Shown in pieces: positions 46,830 through 57,309 of a stretch of 64,000 bases of DNA. Each line of letters begins with the position of its first letter. Position 1 is the first letter of the stretch. The translations under genes and the position numbers were made by a program. The stretch covers positions 33,481,096 to 33,545,095 of the forward strand of contig CM068543.1 of assembly GCA_035048495.1 (NCBI GenBank), in the 5' to 3' direction. The notes under the pieces were generated by a model that searched no databases, was not told where the DNA came from, and worked only from the letters and a program-made list of their open reading frames with translations. The DNA comes from Euptelea pleiosperma (taxonomy: Eukaryota; Streptophyta; Magnoliopsida; Ranunculales; Eupteleaceae).

Positions 46830-47215
46830 ACACCTGCACAAAGTCGAACTTTGACGACGGACGTCAGTCATCAACATTGATCACGGACCACGGTATGAGC
46901 CACGTGGAACACTTTTAGAGATCACTGATCTTACGGATGATTGGCCCATCTATAGGTTCACCTACATACCAAAAATCAATCTGATTAGTGGTTTCTATCC
47001 TTTGATCTGAGTACCCCAAATAATGATCAAAATCCCATGGTGAAAAATAAACCATGGAAAGACTTTAATCCAACAGTTATCCAGGGTGGACGAACATCCC
47101 AAAAATTAGCCAGATTAGTGATTTCTAGACGTTGATCTTAGTACCCTTGAAAAAGACTAAAATCCAACAGTTAGAACTCACTAATCTGACTGAATTTTGG
47201 TCCGTAGGTCTAAAC
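46830..47215. mobile_element. Palindromic MITE copy A, upstream of AIP1
   Basis: It contains the family core GATTAGTGxTTTCTAxCC and the outer GAGCCACGTGGAACACTTTTAG block. Left and right halves are inverted relatives around a centre rich in AAAATCCxAxxGTTA. Borders are approximate. Confidence 0.5.
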
Positions 47216-47242
47216 TTCTGTCACAACGGATTGCAAATCACA

Positions 47243-47349
47243 CAATCACAAGCCAATGAGTTCTCGGCACGTACCCAAGTGCTTTTGCAACGTACCCATG
47301 TGCTTTTGCTTTAAGGTGTACGTGCCGAGAACTCATTGGCTTGTGATTG
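47243..47349. repeat. Perfect 32-bp hairpin upstream of AIP1
   Basis: The arms 47243-47274 and 47318-47349 are exact reverse complements (containing CCAATGAGTTCTCGGCACG). They are separated by a 43-nt loop that holds two copies of a GTACCCAxGTGCTTTTGC unit. It is about 570 bp upstream of the AIP1 start codon. Confidence 0.9.
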
Positions 47350-47628
47350 AAGTTTTACCATCCAGGGAGTCTGAAGTATTTATGATTAGCCACGTGGCTC
47401 ACATGGACGTTTGTCAGTTGTTCGTGATAAAGACGTTCGTGACCGAGACGGGAGGACACGGAGTGACTGAAACCGGAGGACACGGACGTTGTGAGGAAAA
47501 ATTCCTCAACTAGTTTCTTCACCGTTTTCAAACTTTAAAAACCATGTCAACAGAATTTTTAAAGTTTATCCGCCGATCATCAATTCCTCAACCACGTCCG
47601 TTAGCAAAATCTCGTGGCAGGCAACGGG

Positions 47629-47988
47629 AGTAAAACGTGCATGACCGCGAAGGTCATATAATCCCTGACCGCCCACAATATAAACTACGTGGCATATTTT
47701 TAGAGAACGCTGACTGTATGGATATTTGACCAATCCCTAATTGGACATACAAGCCGAAAATCAATCTGATTAGTGATTTCAAACCGTTCGATCTTGTACC
47801 CCAAATAATTCTTGAAGTCCCACGGTTAAAATCAACCCATGAAAATGACTCTAGTCCAACGCTTAGAAATCACTAATCATGAAGATTTTTGGTTTTTAGG
47901 TGCAGCTAGGGATTGGTCAAACATCCATACGGTCAGTGTCCTCTAAACATATGCCACGCACTGACCGCCAGTCATGCAAGTTTTACTC
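47629..47988. mobile_element. Palindromic MITE copy B
   Basis: The ends AGTAAAACGTGCATGACCG and, inverted, AGTAAAACTTGCATGACTGG form the outer part of a long inverted repeat that pairs through GACTGTATGGATATTTGACC to the centre. This is the best-preserved copy of the upstream family. No convincing target duplication was found. There is no ORF. Confidence 0.65.
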
Positions 47989-48099
47989 GCCTAACGGAAT
48001 TCTTTTCTATTTTTCCTCAAGGACACACATGGAATTCTATCCTCTTGAAGTTTTATATGATGATGATGACAAAAGGAAGGCACCCGTATGATGGGGATG

Positions 48100-48510
48100 G
48101 AGGAGTAAAACTTGCCAGACCGACGGTCAGGGAAGCCCTGACCATCCATAATATGAGCCACGTGGTATACTCTTAGAGGATGCTGACCATATGGATGATT
48201 GGCCAATGTCATAAAAAATCAGCCTGATTAGTGATTTCAAACCTTCGGATCTTTGTATCCAAATAATGGTAAATAATGCTCAAATTCCTACCGTTAAAAT
48301 TCAACCCATGAAAATGACTTCCACTACCATAACAAACCTTTGAGACAGCTTTGAAGTCACTGATCGGGTTGATTTTGGGTTTATAGGTCCACCTAGGGAT
48401 TTTCCAAACATCTATACAGTCAACGTCCTCTAAGAAATTGCCATGTGGCTTATATTTTGGGTGGTCGAGGTTGAGAAGCAAGGGGAACGTTGACAAATCT
48501 AGTCTGCATA
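48100..48510. mobile_element. Palindromic MITE copy C, carrying an AIP1 junction fragment
   Basis: Same family, starting GAGTAAAACTTGCCAGACCG. Relative to copy B, the central TAGTCCAACGCTTAGAAATC segment is replaced at 48326-48351 by 26 bp identical to the AIP1 exon 2/intron 2 junction (44849-44874). The right half is recognisable to about 48480. Confidence 0.65.
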
Positions 48511-48574
48511 TTTGTAAGGGTCGTGATGTAACAAGGTATACCTGAGATCTTTTCAATTGCGGAAGCAGCATTTT

Positions 48575-48860
48575 TTATAGTCACCGCTGCCATCTGGGCC
48601 CACTTATCGCATGGATGTTTAGGCCACGCCTTAATAGATAGTCGTATAAAAAATCAGCTTGTTTGATGATTTTTAGCCGTTGGTTTTAGTACAAAAATAA
48701 TGGTTTCAGTCAACGGCTATAAGAACGCCTTACAAAGTGCTAAAATCTAATGGTTATAGAATACCAATCAGAGTGATTTTTGTTTTGTATATCCACCAAG
48801 GGGTGGGATAAAGATCTATGCGGTCAGTGGGGCCAGATGACAGCGGTAAGAAACCAAAAT
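48575..48860. mobile_element. Palindromic MITE copy D
   Basis: The ends CACCGCTGCCATCTGGGCCC and, inverted, TACCGCTGTCATCTGGCCCC pair. The interior has ATCAGCTTGTTTGATGATTT and CAATCAGAGTGATTTTTG blocks of the same family. Confidence 0.6.
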
Positions 48861-49089
48861 GGTGCTGCCGCATTTGAAACAGTTTCAGGCTTACATCTTT
48901 TTCCTATTTGTAAACTTAAAAGTATGCAAATACTGTATCCACCATTGAGTGCTCCTTGAAAAACGTGTTTTTAAATATTGAAATAACTCATTTTCAAGGG
49001 ACATCCCCAATATTGCTGATAATTACAAATGTATGCAGAATAGATTTGTCCGTGGAACGTGGGGGCAAGTCAGGGAGAGGAAGTGAATC

Positions 49090-49240
49090 TTGGGCCTGGT
49101 TGGTTGGGCCGTGTTAACGGTTTTGCTCAAAGCGTCAAAAACATGGTTAAACGGTTTTAATGGAAGCGCGAGCTTGGGGCGTTACTGTTTAAACGGCTGT
49201 TAAAACTGTCTAAACGGCCATTTTTAAAACCATGAGTAAA
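49090..49240. repeat. AAACGG-rich MITE-like repeat
   Basis: Repeated TTAAACGG/CCGTTTAA motifs run from about AAACATGGTTAAACGG to AACGGCCATTTTTAAAACCATG, with loose inverted symmetry. No target duplication is seen. Confidence 0.3.
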
Positions 49241-49334
49241 ACAATAGCATAGGAACGAAGCTGCACCTGAAAACAAGGTTGTCGGGACGGGAGTACATGT
49301 CAAGCGGAGTGCCGCTTGCGACAACCCACAACAG

Positions 49335-49720
49335 CTTCCCTCGTAACCGCTTAGGAGTAAAGTTTTTGGGATAAAACTTTTGATGACAGCGAGCCACGTG
49401 ACACACTCTTAGAGGACTAACTGTATGGATGTTTTTCTAATCCCAAGGATGGACCTACAAACCAAAAATCAGCTTGATTAATGATTTCAAACCTTTGGAT
49501 CTTTATCAATAATGCTCAAATTCCCACTGTTAAAATCAACCCATGAAAACAATTCCAATTCAACGCCTAGAAATCGGCCTGATTTTTGGTTTGTAGGTCC
49601 ACCTAGGGATTGTTCAAAATACGGTCACAATCCTCTGAGAGAGTGCCACGTAGCTCATATTGCGCCCTGTCATGATGACAGGACCCTGTGATCCTGTCAT
49701 CAAAGTTTTACTGAAAATTT
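49335..49720. mobile_element. Palindromic MITE copy E
   Basis: It has the AGTAAAGTTTTTGGGAT start, GAGCCACGTGACACACTCTTAG, GGTCCACCTAGGGATTGTTC and the inverted end CATCAAAGTTTTACTG. It is the same family as copies B and C. Confidence 0.55.
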
Positions 49721-49754
49721 TGCACCCTCGCCTCAATTCTAGAACTTGCACCCA

Positions 49755-49905
49755 TCAGGCATCAGGCTATTTCTACGGGTTTAAATGAGCTGGGCCTTGA
49801 CATGGCTTTTATAAAACTTTAAACAGGCCCAAGGTCAGGTTTAATACAGTTCAAATTCAAGCCCAAGACCTCTAATGGGCCGGTCCATTTACACCCCTGT
49901 TCATT
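49755..49905. mobile_element. Degraded hAT-type MITE
   Basis: The right end TGGACCGGCCCATTAGAGG (read inverted, CAGGGGTGTAAATGGACCGG) is a common plant hAT MITE terminus, and GGGTTTAAATGAGCTGGGCC is a partial left match. The target duplication is not visible. Confidence 0.3.
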
Positions 49906-49994
49906 TCGAACTTAACTTCCGATATACAAATAAACCTGTACCTTACCCACTAGACACATTCACTAGGAATAAAATTTCCATTCCATTTTAGGTC

Positions 49995-50045
49995 AATTTA
50001 GTGACCCATCTCAATCATCTCAAGATTGAGATGGGTCACTAAATT
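49995..50045. repeat. 21-bp perfect hairpin
   Basis: The arms 49995-50015 and 50025-50045 (TTTAGTGACCCATCTCAAT type) are exact reverse complements with a 9-nt loop. Confidence 0.88.
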
Positions 50046-50069
50046 AAATGCTCAAAAAATGGGCTAGAA

Positions 50070-50300
50070 AATTTCTCTCCTAACCCTCCATTAAGTGACA
50101 CCATGGCACTCTTCTGGGCCACTGGCCCGTGAATGTTTGGCGCACCCCTTGATGGATCCAGATACCGAACTTTAGCCTGATCGGTGATTTCTAGCTGTTC
50201 GACCTGATTTTCCCAAAAAAAAAAATGCTCAATTGGTCCATCCAGGGGCGAGACAAACATTCATGGGTCAGTTAGCCTGACCGAAGCATTTTAGTGAGGG
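50070..50300. mobile_element. Palindromic MITE copy F
   Basis: ACTGGCCCGTGAATGTTTGG and GACAAACATTCATGGGTCAG form the inner inverted repeat, with GGTGATTTCTAGCTGTTCGA in the centre. It is the same family. Confidence 0.5.
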
Positions 50301-50392
50301 TAGGATCAAAGTTTGCTCCCCGTACCCAAACAAAAATAAACAAATCAAGCCACATGGTACACTTTTGTGTGCCATGACCCCATGAACATGGG

Positions 50393-50760
50393 TAGAGGTG
50401 TCAATTTGTACCCATGGAACCAATACCCAATAGGAATCAAACCATTTATCTGGGACTAACTATTTCGGAACGGGAACTGAAAAGAACCAGAATCAAAAGA
50501 TTCCACTTCTTAACATTAATACCCAGACCAAACCGAAACAGATAGTATCCAAAACCGACACTTGTAGTAGAGCTCATATGTGAAGTTCTTCAAACCATTA
50601 GTATAAAAATTAGATTTAAAATCTTACATGTATAATCCCGATACCTGACGGGTAACCAACAAGTAACCCGGTTCTTACTGATTCCAGTTCCACTTATTTA
50701 AGAACCAAAACCAACAAGTAACCCTGGTACCTGAACCGGAACCGACATAATGGACCTAGA
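50393..50760. mobile_element. hAT-type MITE, truncated
   Basis: It starts TAGAGGTGTCAATTTGTACC, a typical hAT MITE end. The interior has repeated ACCGGAACC/GGTTCC-type motifs. The opposite end is not found. Confidence 0.35.
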
Positions 50761-51380
50761 ACCCAAAGATACTTGCATCATAAAATAAAGGGCAAATAGC
50801 CAGCAATACAATATCAACAATGCTGTAATAATCATATAATTATAATAATAAAAAGAACAAAAAGGAAAAGGCAGCAGTGTTGGTGTCAGCCCCAGGAGGA
50901 CGTCCTTGGGATTTGCATCACGAATCTTGAAGACCATCTTACGGTCTGTACCCTAGGGAGCACGTCCTATTGAGGCTGACAACATCATTCCCTAAGGAAA
51001 ATTTGGGTGTGTTTCGAATGGGTGGGAGTAGAGAATTTGTGTGGAGTATTAAATCAGCAAAGACATTTAAACAACATTAGAAACTTTCATCGATTATTTC
51101 TTTAGAAACAAATAAACTTTTGGTTTGTTCCTCTTGTTTTGTAAGTAAACTAACCTTTCTAGAGAGATTCTCGCTGGTACAGAAACAACGATCTGTATAA
51201 GATGTTTTTTTTTATTTTTATCCATAGAAGAAGAAGATACGGCAAGCATGAGTTTCATAAACACAGACTAGGACTTTTCATCTCTTCTGAGATGAAAATG
51301 TATGGGGAGGCATGAGAATGTAACTGGGTTCCCATGCACCTTGCAATTTTAATTGTATGTCTCCGCTTTGTAATTAACGT

Positions 51381-51569
51381 GTGGGTTCCGAATGTCATCC
51401 TGGCTCTGAATCAATCGAATCTCTAAACTGCTTGATTGGGGATCAAATCCCGCACTTTCATAATCAGTCACTGTCCTGCGAAGCAGCGCCTGCACAAATC
51501 AAGTGCAAACAATTAGTCCATGCTATTGACCTTATTTCAAATGCTATGGATACAATAGCACAAAAATGA
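51381..51569 (+). other. Possible orphan C-terminal exon, unrecognised
   Basis: An open frame ending KQLVHAIDLISNAMDTIAQK and TGA has a protein-like composition and is not a transposon frame that I recognise. There is no clear acceptor AG at its start and no neighbouring exon was found. It is kept only as a candidate. Confidence 0.15.
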
Positions 51570-51639
51570 GCCCCGGTTTTCTTTTCCCGCTTCTTTCCTA
51601 AATGAAAGAGCCCGAGTTTGCTGTCTCTGTCTCTGAGGG

Positions 51640-51990
51640 ACTCCGAAACTTGAAGTCCCCCCTCAGAAAATGCCATGTGGCACTCTTTCGGGTCCACTGA
51701 ACCATAGATGTTTAGTTCACCTTTCAGTGGACCTACACATCAAAAATCAGCTGAATTGGTGATTTCTAGCCGTTGGATTTGAGCATTTTAATGTGGTGAT
51801 TTCTTGCTGTTGTATTTAAGCATATTTTTGGGTGCTAAAATCTAACTGCTACAAATCACCAATCAACCTGATTTTTGGTGTGTAGGTCCACCAAGAGGTG
51901 GGCCAAACATTCATTGGGCCAGTGGGACCGAAGAGTGCTCCACTTGGTATTTTGGGACAGGGAAGACTTCAAACTTTGAAGTCCCCAGTG
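51640..51990. mobile_element. Palindromic MITE copy G with long arms
   Basis: The arms of about 120-130 bp pair from AACTTGAAGTCCCCC and, inverted, GGGGACTTCAAAGTTTGAAG through GTGGACCTACACATCAAAAATC and its complement. The centre has two GGTGATTTCTxGC copies. It is the longest and cleanest foldback of the upstream family. Confidence 0.65.
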
Positions 51991-51999
51991 ACAGCAAAT

Positions 52000-54720
52000 T
52001 TTTTCTCCTTCCATGGCTATTCAGCTGGCCAACTTGACCTTGTGCAGAAGTGTCAGCAGGTATTGGTGACAATCCAAAGAAGTTAGGAGGCAAGAACATC
52101 TAGGACTAGCCAGCATAATTATCTAATAAAAATCAGCGCAATGCCAGGACTAAGAAAATTAAAGACAAATTAAAAAAGAAAAAGAAAAAAGTAAGCAGAG
52201 AAACAAAAGAGGGTACAAGTAATGAAAAGAAGAAAAAGTAAAATAATAATCTAACAAAGTGAAACTCTAAATAATTATTGGTGGTTGAGTATACTGTGGT
52301 TTGAGGTTTCTCTCCCCCGTCTCTAATCACCACCCTCGCTCCCTCCATAAGTGTACCTTTCCTATATTGTGTGAAAATAGTCTGCTTCATTTGTTGTTAG
52401 AGAGTGATCGTTTTGCTCGAAACTTGGAAAGTTCTGAATCTATAGTCTGGAAGCTGTTCTAATTCATCCATGTTAACTTGAATGGTTATTTAGAGTTTGG
52501 GTGGGCAGAAGTGTCTTAGTCTATGCCTCAGGGAATTAGTTTACGTAACTGAAATACCAAAACCTCTACCTAAATCAATGTCAAAGAAGCTGCTTGAACA
52601 CATCAGTTGCAAGTCATTACAACATGCATGCCCTTCTTTAAAAAAATTCTTATCATGTGTATCCCTTTGAATTTCAAAAAAGTGAACACAAGAATAATGG
52701 AAATATTTGTCCAATATTCTTGTGGAATTTTGAATGGAGATCTTATTGTCAAGAGACGATTCACAGAACGCCAAACAAACAATTGATACAATTCTATCAC
52801 TCAATTAGTACGACCTGGGCATTACATACATATTTACACCATACTAAAAGAATCTGTTTTGATTCTTTTCATCGGCATCCGAATACGTCCATTGAGCATT
52901 ATTCATCATCTCCAAACATCTACCCTGGTTTCATGTACAATCAACTATGGCTCTCACCTGTGCGCAAAGAACATCCTACACCATGTTCGTATCTTCACAA
53001 GCATCGTGTGGACTTCCAAATTATGAAGGTTCTAAACTAATTTAAGTACTTGGATTAAGTTTTTGGCACGAGACAATTCTAAACTAATTTTAGCACTTCG
53101 ATTAAGTTTTTGGCACGACACAATACATTCCCCTTTGTATCGTCTCAGTACCTTACCGGAGCAAGAGGAAATGCGATTTTCAACTACGCCTATAATCCAT
53201 GAATAAGTTTAAGTTGTAGCCATGAACCAAGCGACATTTATTGTTATGTTGTATAAGGTTATTTTGGTTTAGAACTCCATATATCGTGCTTGTTTCTGTA
53301 TAAATATCTCTTATCTTGCAATCGCCTCGTCTAATGTTCACTATTTTGATTACTTTCATTTTGTTGTTTAATTTTGCCATCAGAATTACGTTTTCTTTCT
53401 TTCTTTCTTTAGATAAAGTTCATATCATGTTACGGACGGTAAATATATGATTGCATGTATGAAAACGCATGTGTAACCCAATTAAGCATTAGAAAATGAT
53501 CCAAGTAGAAAAATGTCTATGTACTATTTCTTCCACTCTTAAAAGTAACTAAATTTTCGTATCTCTTTTTGAAGTATGTGTTTGCGATCATTTGACATAA
53601 AAAAATCAAAGACCGTATTTTCCATTTCATTTCTTTCTCCAAAATTCTTGACCTCGCTGCACCTCTCAATCATCTACTTTCTTTCCTTATATGACATTTA
53701 AGTCCACTATAAATATCCATTTTTGTATAAGGAATCCTTAAATTAGTCCATTTATGTCTCTTAATGCTTTCTCTAATTAAACTTGGGGTGTATAAGCACT
53801 AATTACGTTAATTATCTCCTCACGGACTACTAGTTTTATTCACAACAACCTATCGCCTATTCTCTTAACACCTAAAAAATATATCCTTCGTATCTCTATC
53901 TACAATTATACTTATACCCCATTTTATGTTTATCTTTTCTTATGAACCTATAGCTATTAATTTCCTTAGCTTTTGCCCCTTTCCAATATTTCTCCTTGTA
54001 AGCTATGTTTAACTCTCGTTCTTTCAATTATCTCTACTAACTCAAAGCTCTTACAAGCTAGCCCCCACATTCCAAGTGGCTAGACAATTCCAACTCTCTA
54101 GGAGTAACTTTTTTACCTACACTCGACCAATATGGAACCTTTGCCTACTTCTCACCACAATCGGGTGTTGTTGTAGCGCATTGTTTCTAGAGTACACCCT
54201 AGCCAACCCTTGGCAACTTCATAAATGTCTGGACAGATACAGGATAGGCAAGTGCTCTAACAAGTGGTCGGATATATATTATATTTCTAGTCATGCTTAT
54301 ACATCCATGGTTTCTAAACTCGACCCAAAAGAGTGTGTATTGCTGTGTCTCGGTTCTGGGAGTCAAATTAGAAAAACTCGGGTAAGAATAAGATTCGAGT
54401 AATCAATTGCTTAGTAGGTAGGTTATAAAAAGGTGCTTCTCAAGGACTTGATATTCTTCACATGTGGAGCACAACAGAAGATAACAGTACTTTGATGTCA
54501 ATTCAAGTAATCTAACCTAAGCTCATGGATTTTGAAGATGAAAACAATATGAAAAGTGTAGAAAATATGTGATTAAGTAATTCTTAAATTACTAGTATAA
54601 CTGCATAAGGATGAATAGAACATACGACCTACATATATGAGTATCAATTCATTGATGGGATTATCCATTAAGGTCAAGTAAGCTAACTCTTAAAAAAAAC
54701 ACTAGCAATGGCAGAATGAA
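52000..54720. other. No gene seen; includes a repeat shared with 56460-56560
   Basis: 2.7 kb without a supported coding region. A stretch at about 53040-53165 holds two copies of GATTAAGTTTTTGGCACGA and then ACATTCCCCTxTGTATCxTCT. The latter also occurs at 56480-56530 in similar order. There is a short TTTC run at 53394-53412. The last exons of the pyridoxal kinase fragment were looked for here and not found. Confidence 0.4.
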
Positions 54721-54723
54721 TAC

Positions 54724-54924
54724 CTGCAAGCTTGATACTGCAAGCTCTGATGCTCTGTCAAGGTTGTCTGGGTATTTCTAGAAAAGAAAAGAACAATGCA
54801 ATAAATATCACAAGAGCAAAAGTTTCCTGTTAAGGCTTAGGTATGGGCTTAAGCTGAAAAGAATATTTACAGGCCTTACATTGCTCCATCCAAGTAATAA
54901 TGCAGTCATCAGATCTCCTGTGCC
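54724..54924 (-). pseudogene. Pyridoxal kinase (SOS4-like) two-exon fragment
   Basis: Pyridoxal kinase phosphorylates B6 vitamers. Two small exons are exact in phase and splice sites. Exon 54880-54924 (15 codons, GTGDLMTALLLGWSN) has acceptor TTTTAG and donor GTAAGG. Exon 54724-54777 (18 codons, KYPDNLDRASELAVSSLQ) has acceptor TTCTAG and donor GTATTC. The intron between is 102 bp. The GTGD motif is the anion-hole/ATP site of the ribokinase-like fold. I could not find the exon before it (normally ending IPAYFT) or the last exons within several kb. It is either a partial copy, or a gene whose other exons are diverged or far away. Confidence 0.65.
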
Positions 54925-55367
54925 CTAAAATTCATATCCAGCTATATGAATCAGTACAAAAGCATGCCATATAATAAGGCAGATCTGTTATGACAATAAA
55001 GAAACAATACCAACACAAGAAAATGACACAGCCAAATACAATTTGCTTATATCCAGAAACACCAATTATCCAAGTCAATATGAAGCAATTATAAAACTCA
55101 AGCTATGCATTTAAATTCATCTAATGCACCAGTTAGGTGGTGGAAATACATATAAAGCATAAAACATTTCAATGATGGTCCCAATGAGAATCTAGCATCA
55201 GTTACATCAACTACAAAAGAATTGGTTTTCCGGCCAGAACTTATGCATCTGCTCCAAAAATTTAAGATATGAAATGCAATTTTGCTTTTATTTGAGGTTA
55301 AGTGCTCATAAACAAACTCCGTCTAGATTAACTGTATTCAATTAGGATGCCGTGAAAAGAAAGATTT

Positions 55368-55536
55368 TTTTTTTTTTATAAGATTCATTAAAGAGGGGAG
55401 GACCCCGAAGAGAACAACGAAGGAGGGCCTCCAGGAGAGGGCCTAACAAAACAAAAGCAACACAAAACTTCACATAGGCTCAGAACCACCCAGAAGCTCT
55501 GCCCATCTAGAAGACTAGATAGAACCAACGAAACCA
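55368..55536 (-). mobile_element. Severely truncated L1 LINE with 15-bp target duplication
   Basis: A 169-bp insert with the poly(A) tail (as T run 55368-55377) on the left, so the element reads on the minus strand. TGAAAAGAAAGATTT flanks it at 55353-55367 and 55537-55551. Its minus-strand end GGGTCCTCCCCTCTTTAATG is like plant L1 3' ends. Confidence 0.8.
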
Positions 55537-55962
55537 TGAAAAGAAAGATTTCAACAGGCACATATTCTTAGAAAGAGAAATAAATGTACAAAGAGCAGCC
55601 ACACATTCAGTTAGCTTGCTCACATTTCCAGGAAAAGATTTTTTGGCTTAAAATTGAACAAGGGGAAGGTAGTTCTCTTGGACAAAGAGAATGGACATGG
55701 AATGAAATATTCATAACCAATGGAAATCCATTCCAAATCATGGGCAACGTTACCTGGATTCCCCTTCTGGCAATCCACACTAAAGTCCATACTGAAAACT
55801 GGCAAACAGGAGAAATGCAAAACATGTGGTACCCTACAGTCTGCAAACCTTAGAGCATTGGAAGATCAACTAAGAAAAGAAGAAATTGTCCAAGATAGGG
55901 CTACTGACCTGTAGTGTTAAAAAAATAAAAATACAAAACCTAATAATATAATAGCATACTAC

Positions 55963-56021
55963 CAAGAGGTTCAACAATACAGCTGTCAAACTGCCGAACC
56001 AAATTTCTCAAACCAGGTGCC
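55963..56021 (-). other. Candidate exon, product not recognised
   Basis: 59 nt between a good acceptor (CTCTAACAG after a T-rich stretch) and donor GTAGTA. One frame is open (APGLRNLVRQFDSCIVEPL). It does not resemble the pyridoxal kinase segment expected here. It may belong to an unrelated gene or be chance. Confidence 0.2.
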
Positions 56022-56882
56022 CTGTTAGAGACCATAAAGAGCGCACACCTTTATGATTTACCGAAAATGTGATCTCTCTCCACCAAAGCAAAAAAACTCT
56101 TCATGGTGCTTAAAGGAAGACAAGCATTATTTCACTTCCCGATCAAGCAAATTTCTTCGAAAAAAGAAGTCTAAATAATTTCACCATTTCTTCTAATAAA
56201 GTAATGGTTTACCAAAAGGTCTTTAGTAGGGGCTAATCAACCAACCCTTTCGAAAATGTCATATAGATTTCTTATGTCACACCATTCATCCTCCCATAAT
56301 CTTATCCTTTCACCGTTGCTCACTTTCAAGGTTTTAAATATGGCTATGTATCTTTGTCTCGGGAAGCCGTCTAGATTGAGGTTGAATGAGACAATGGAAG
56401 AAACACTATCTCTCAATAAGATTAAACCAATTTTTAAGGCTTACTTAGGCTACAAATTTGTTTTTTAGTATTTAGTACTTAAACTAGGCTTTTGGCACGA
56501 GACAACACATTCCCCTATGTATCCTCTGGTACCCTACCGAAACAAGACTTCTTGACCGAGAAGGAACAAAATAAAATGAGATTTTGAACCATGAATGGAA
56601 CCCTAGGCTCCATATGCTAGAGCCCTTAACAGAGTTGGACTGCAACTAGATACAGATCAAATAATTCGGAGTGTCTTAAACTTTGTCAACTAGATTTGAT
56701 AGTGAGCTCAACCTAATTGCAGATCCAAGTTAGGATCCTGAAATTATTGACTTTCCAGTCCTCTAGATCTTTCTTAAATCTGAGATTCATCATCATCTCC
56801 TTCAGTGTGAACCCTCGACGTAATAGTGACATACCCAAACAATTTCCAATCTTGAGGAAATTGGTCATCAGATAGCTCTAAT

Positions 56883-57257
56883 CTATGTAACAAGGACACT
56901 TCACTTTTAGGACTTTTTGCCGTGTCGAACACCTCAACACCTGGACACGCGTGTCGACACTTCCCGACACACATTTGGACACTTATGGCCATGTCACCCC
57001 TTATTTTAATAATTTTTAATATAAAATTGATTCCTAAAAGTGGGTTGGTGTGTTCCATCCTCCATACAATAATAAACTAATATATATTGTCTGCTTTTTT
57101 TTTTTCTATTTTTGTTATTTTATCAATAATTTTAAGCATTCATATGTATTAATATATGTACGGACGTGTCTACGTATCATATTTTTTATGTTGCCGTGTC
57201 TGACACCTCGTATCCGTGTCGGACACCGACACCCGTGTCAGTGTCCTTGTTACATAG
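56883..57257. mobile_element. hAT MITE, 375 bp, perfect TIR and TSD
   Basis: 18-bp terminal inverted repeats CTATGTAACAAGGACACT are identical at both ends. The 8-bp target duplication GCTCTAAT is perfect (56875-56882 and 57258-57265). The subterminal regions are rich in GTGTCxGACAC motifs and the core is AT-rich. There is no ORF. Confidence 0.92.
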
Positions 57258-57309
57258 GCTCTAATAGATGTTATTTTTCCCATCAAGTTTCATACTCACA
57301 GAATGAATA

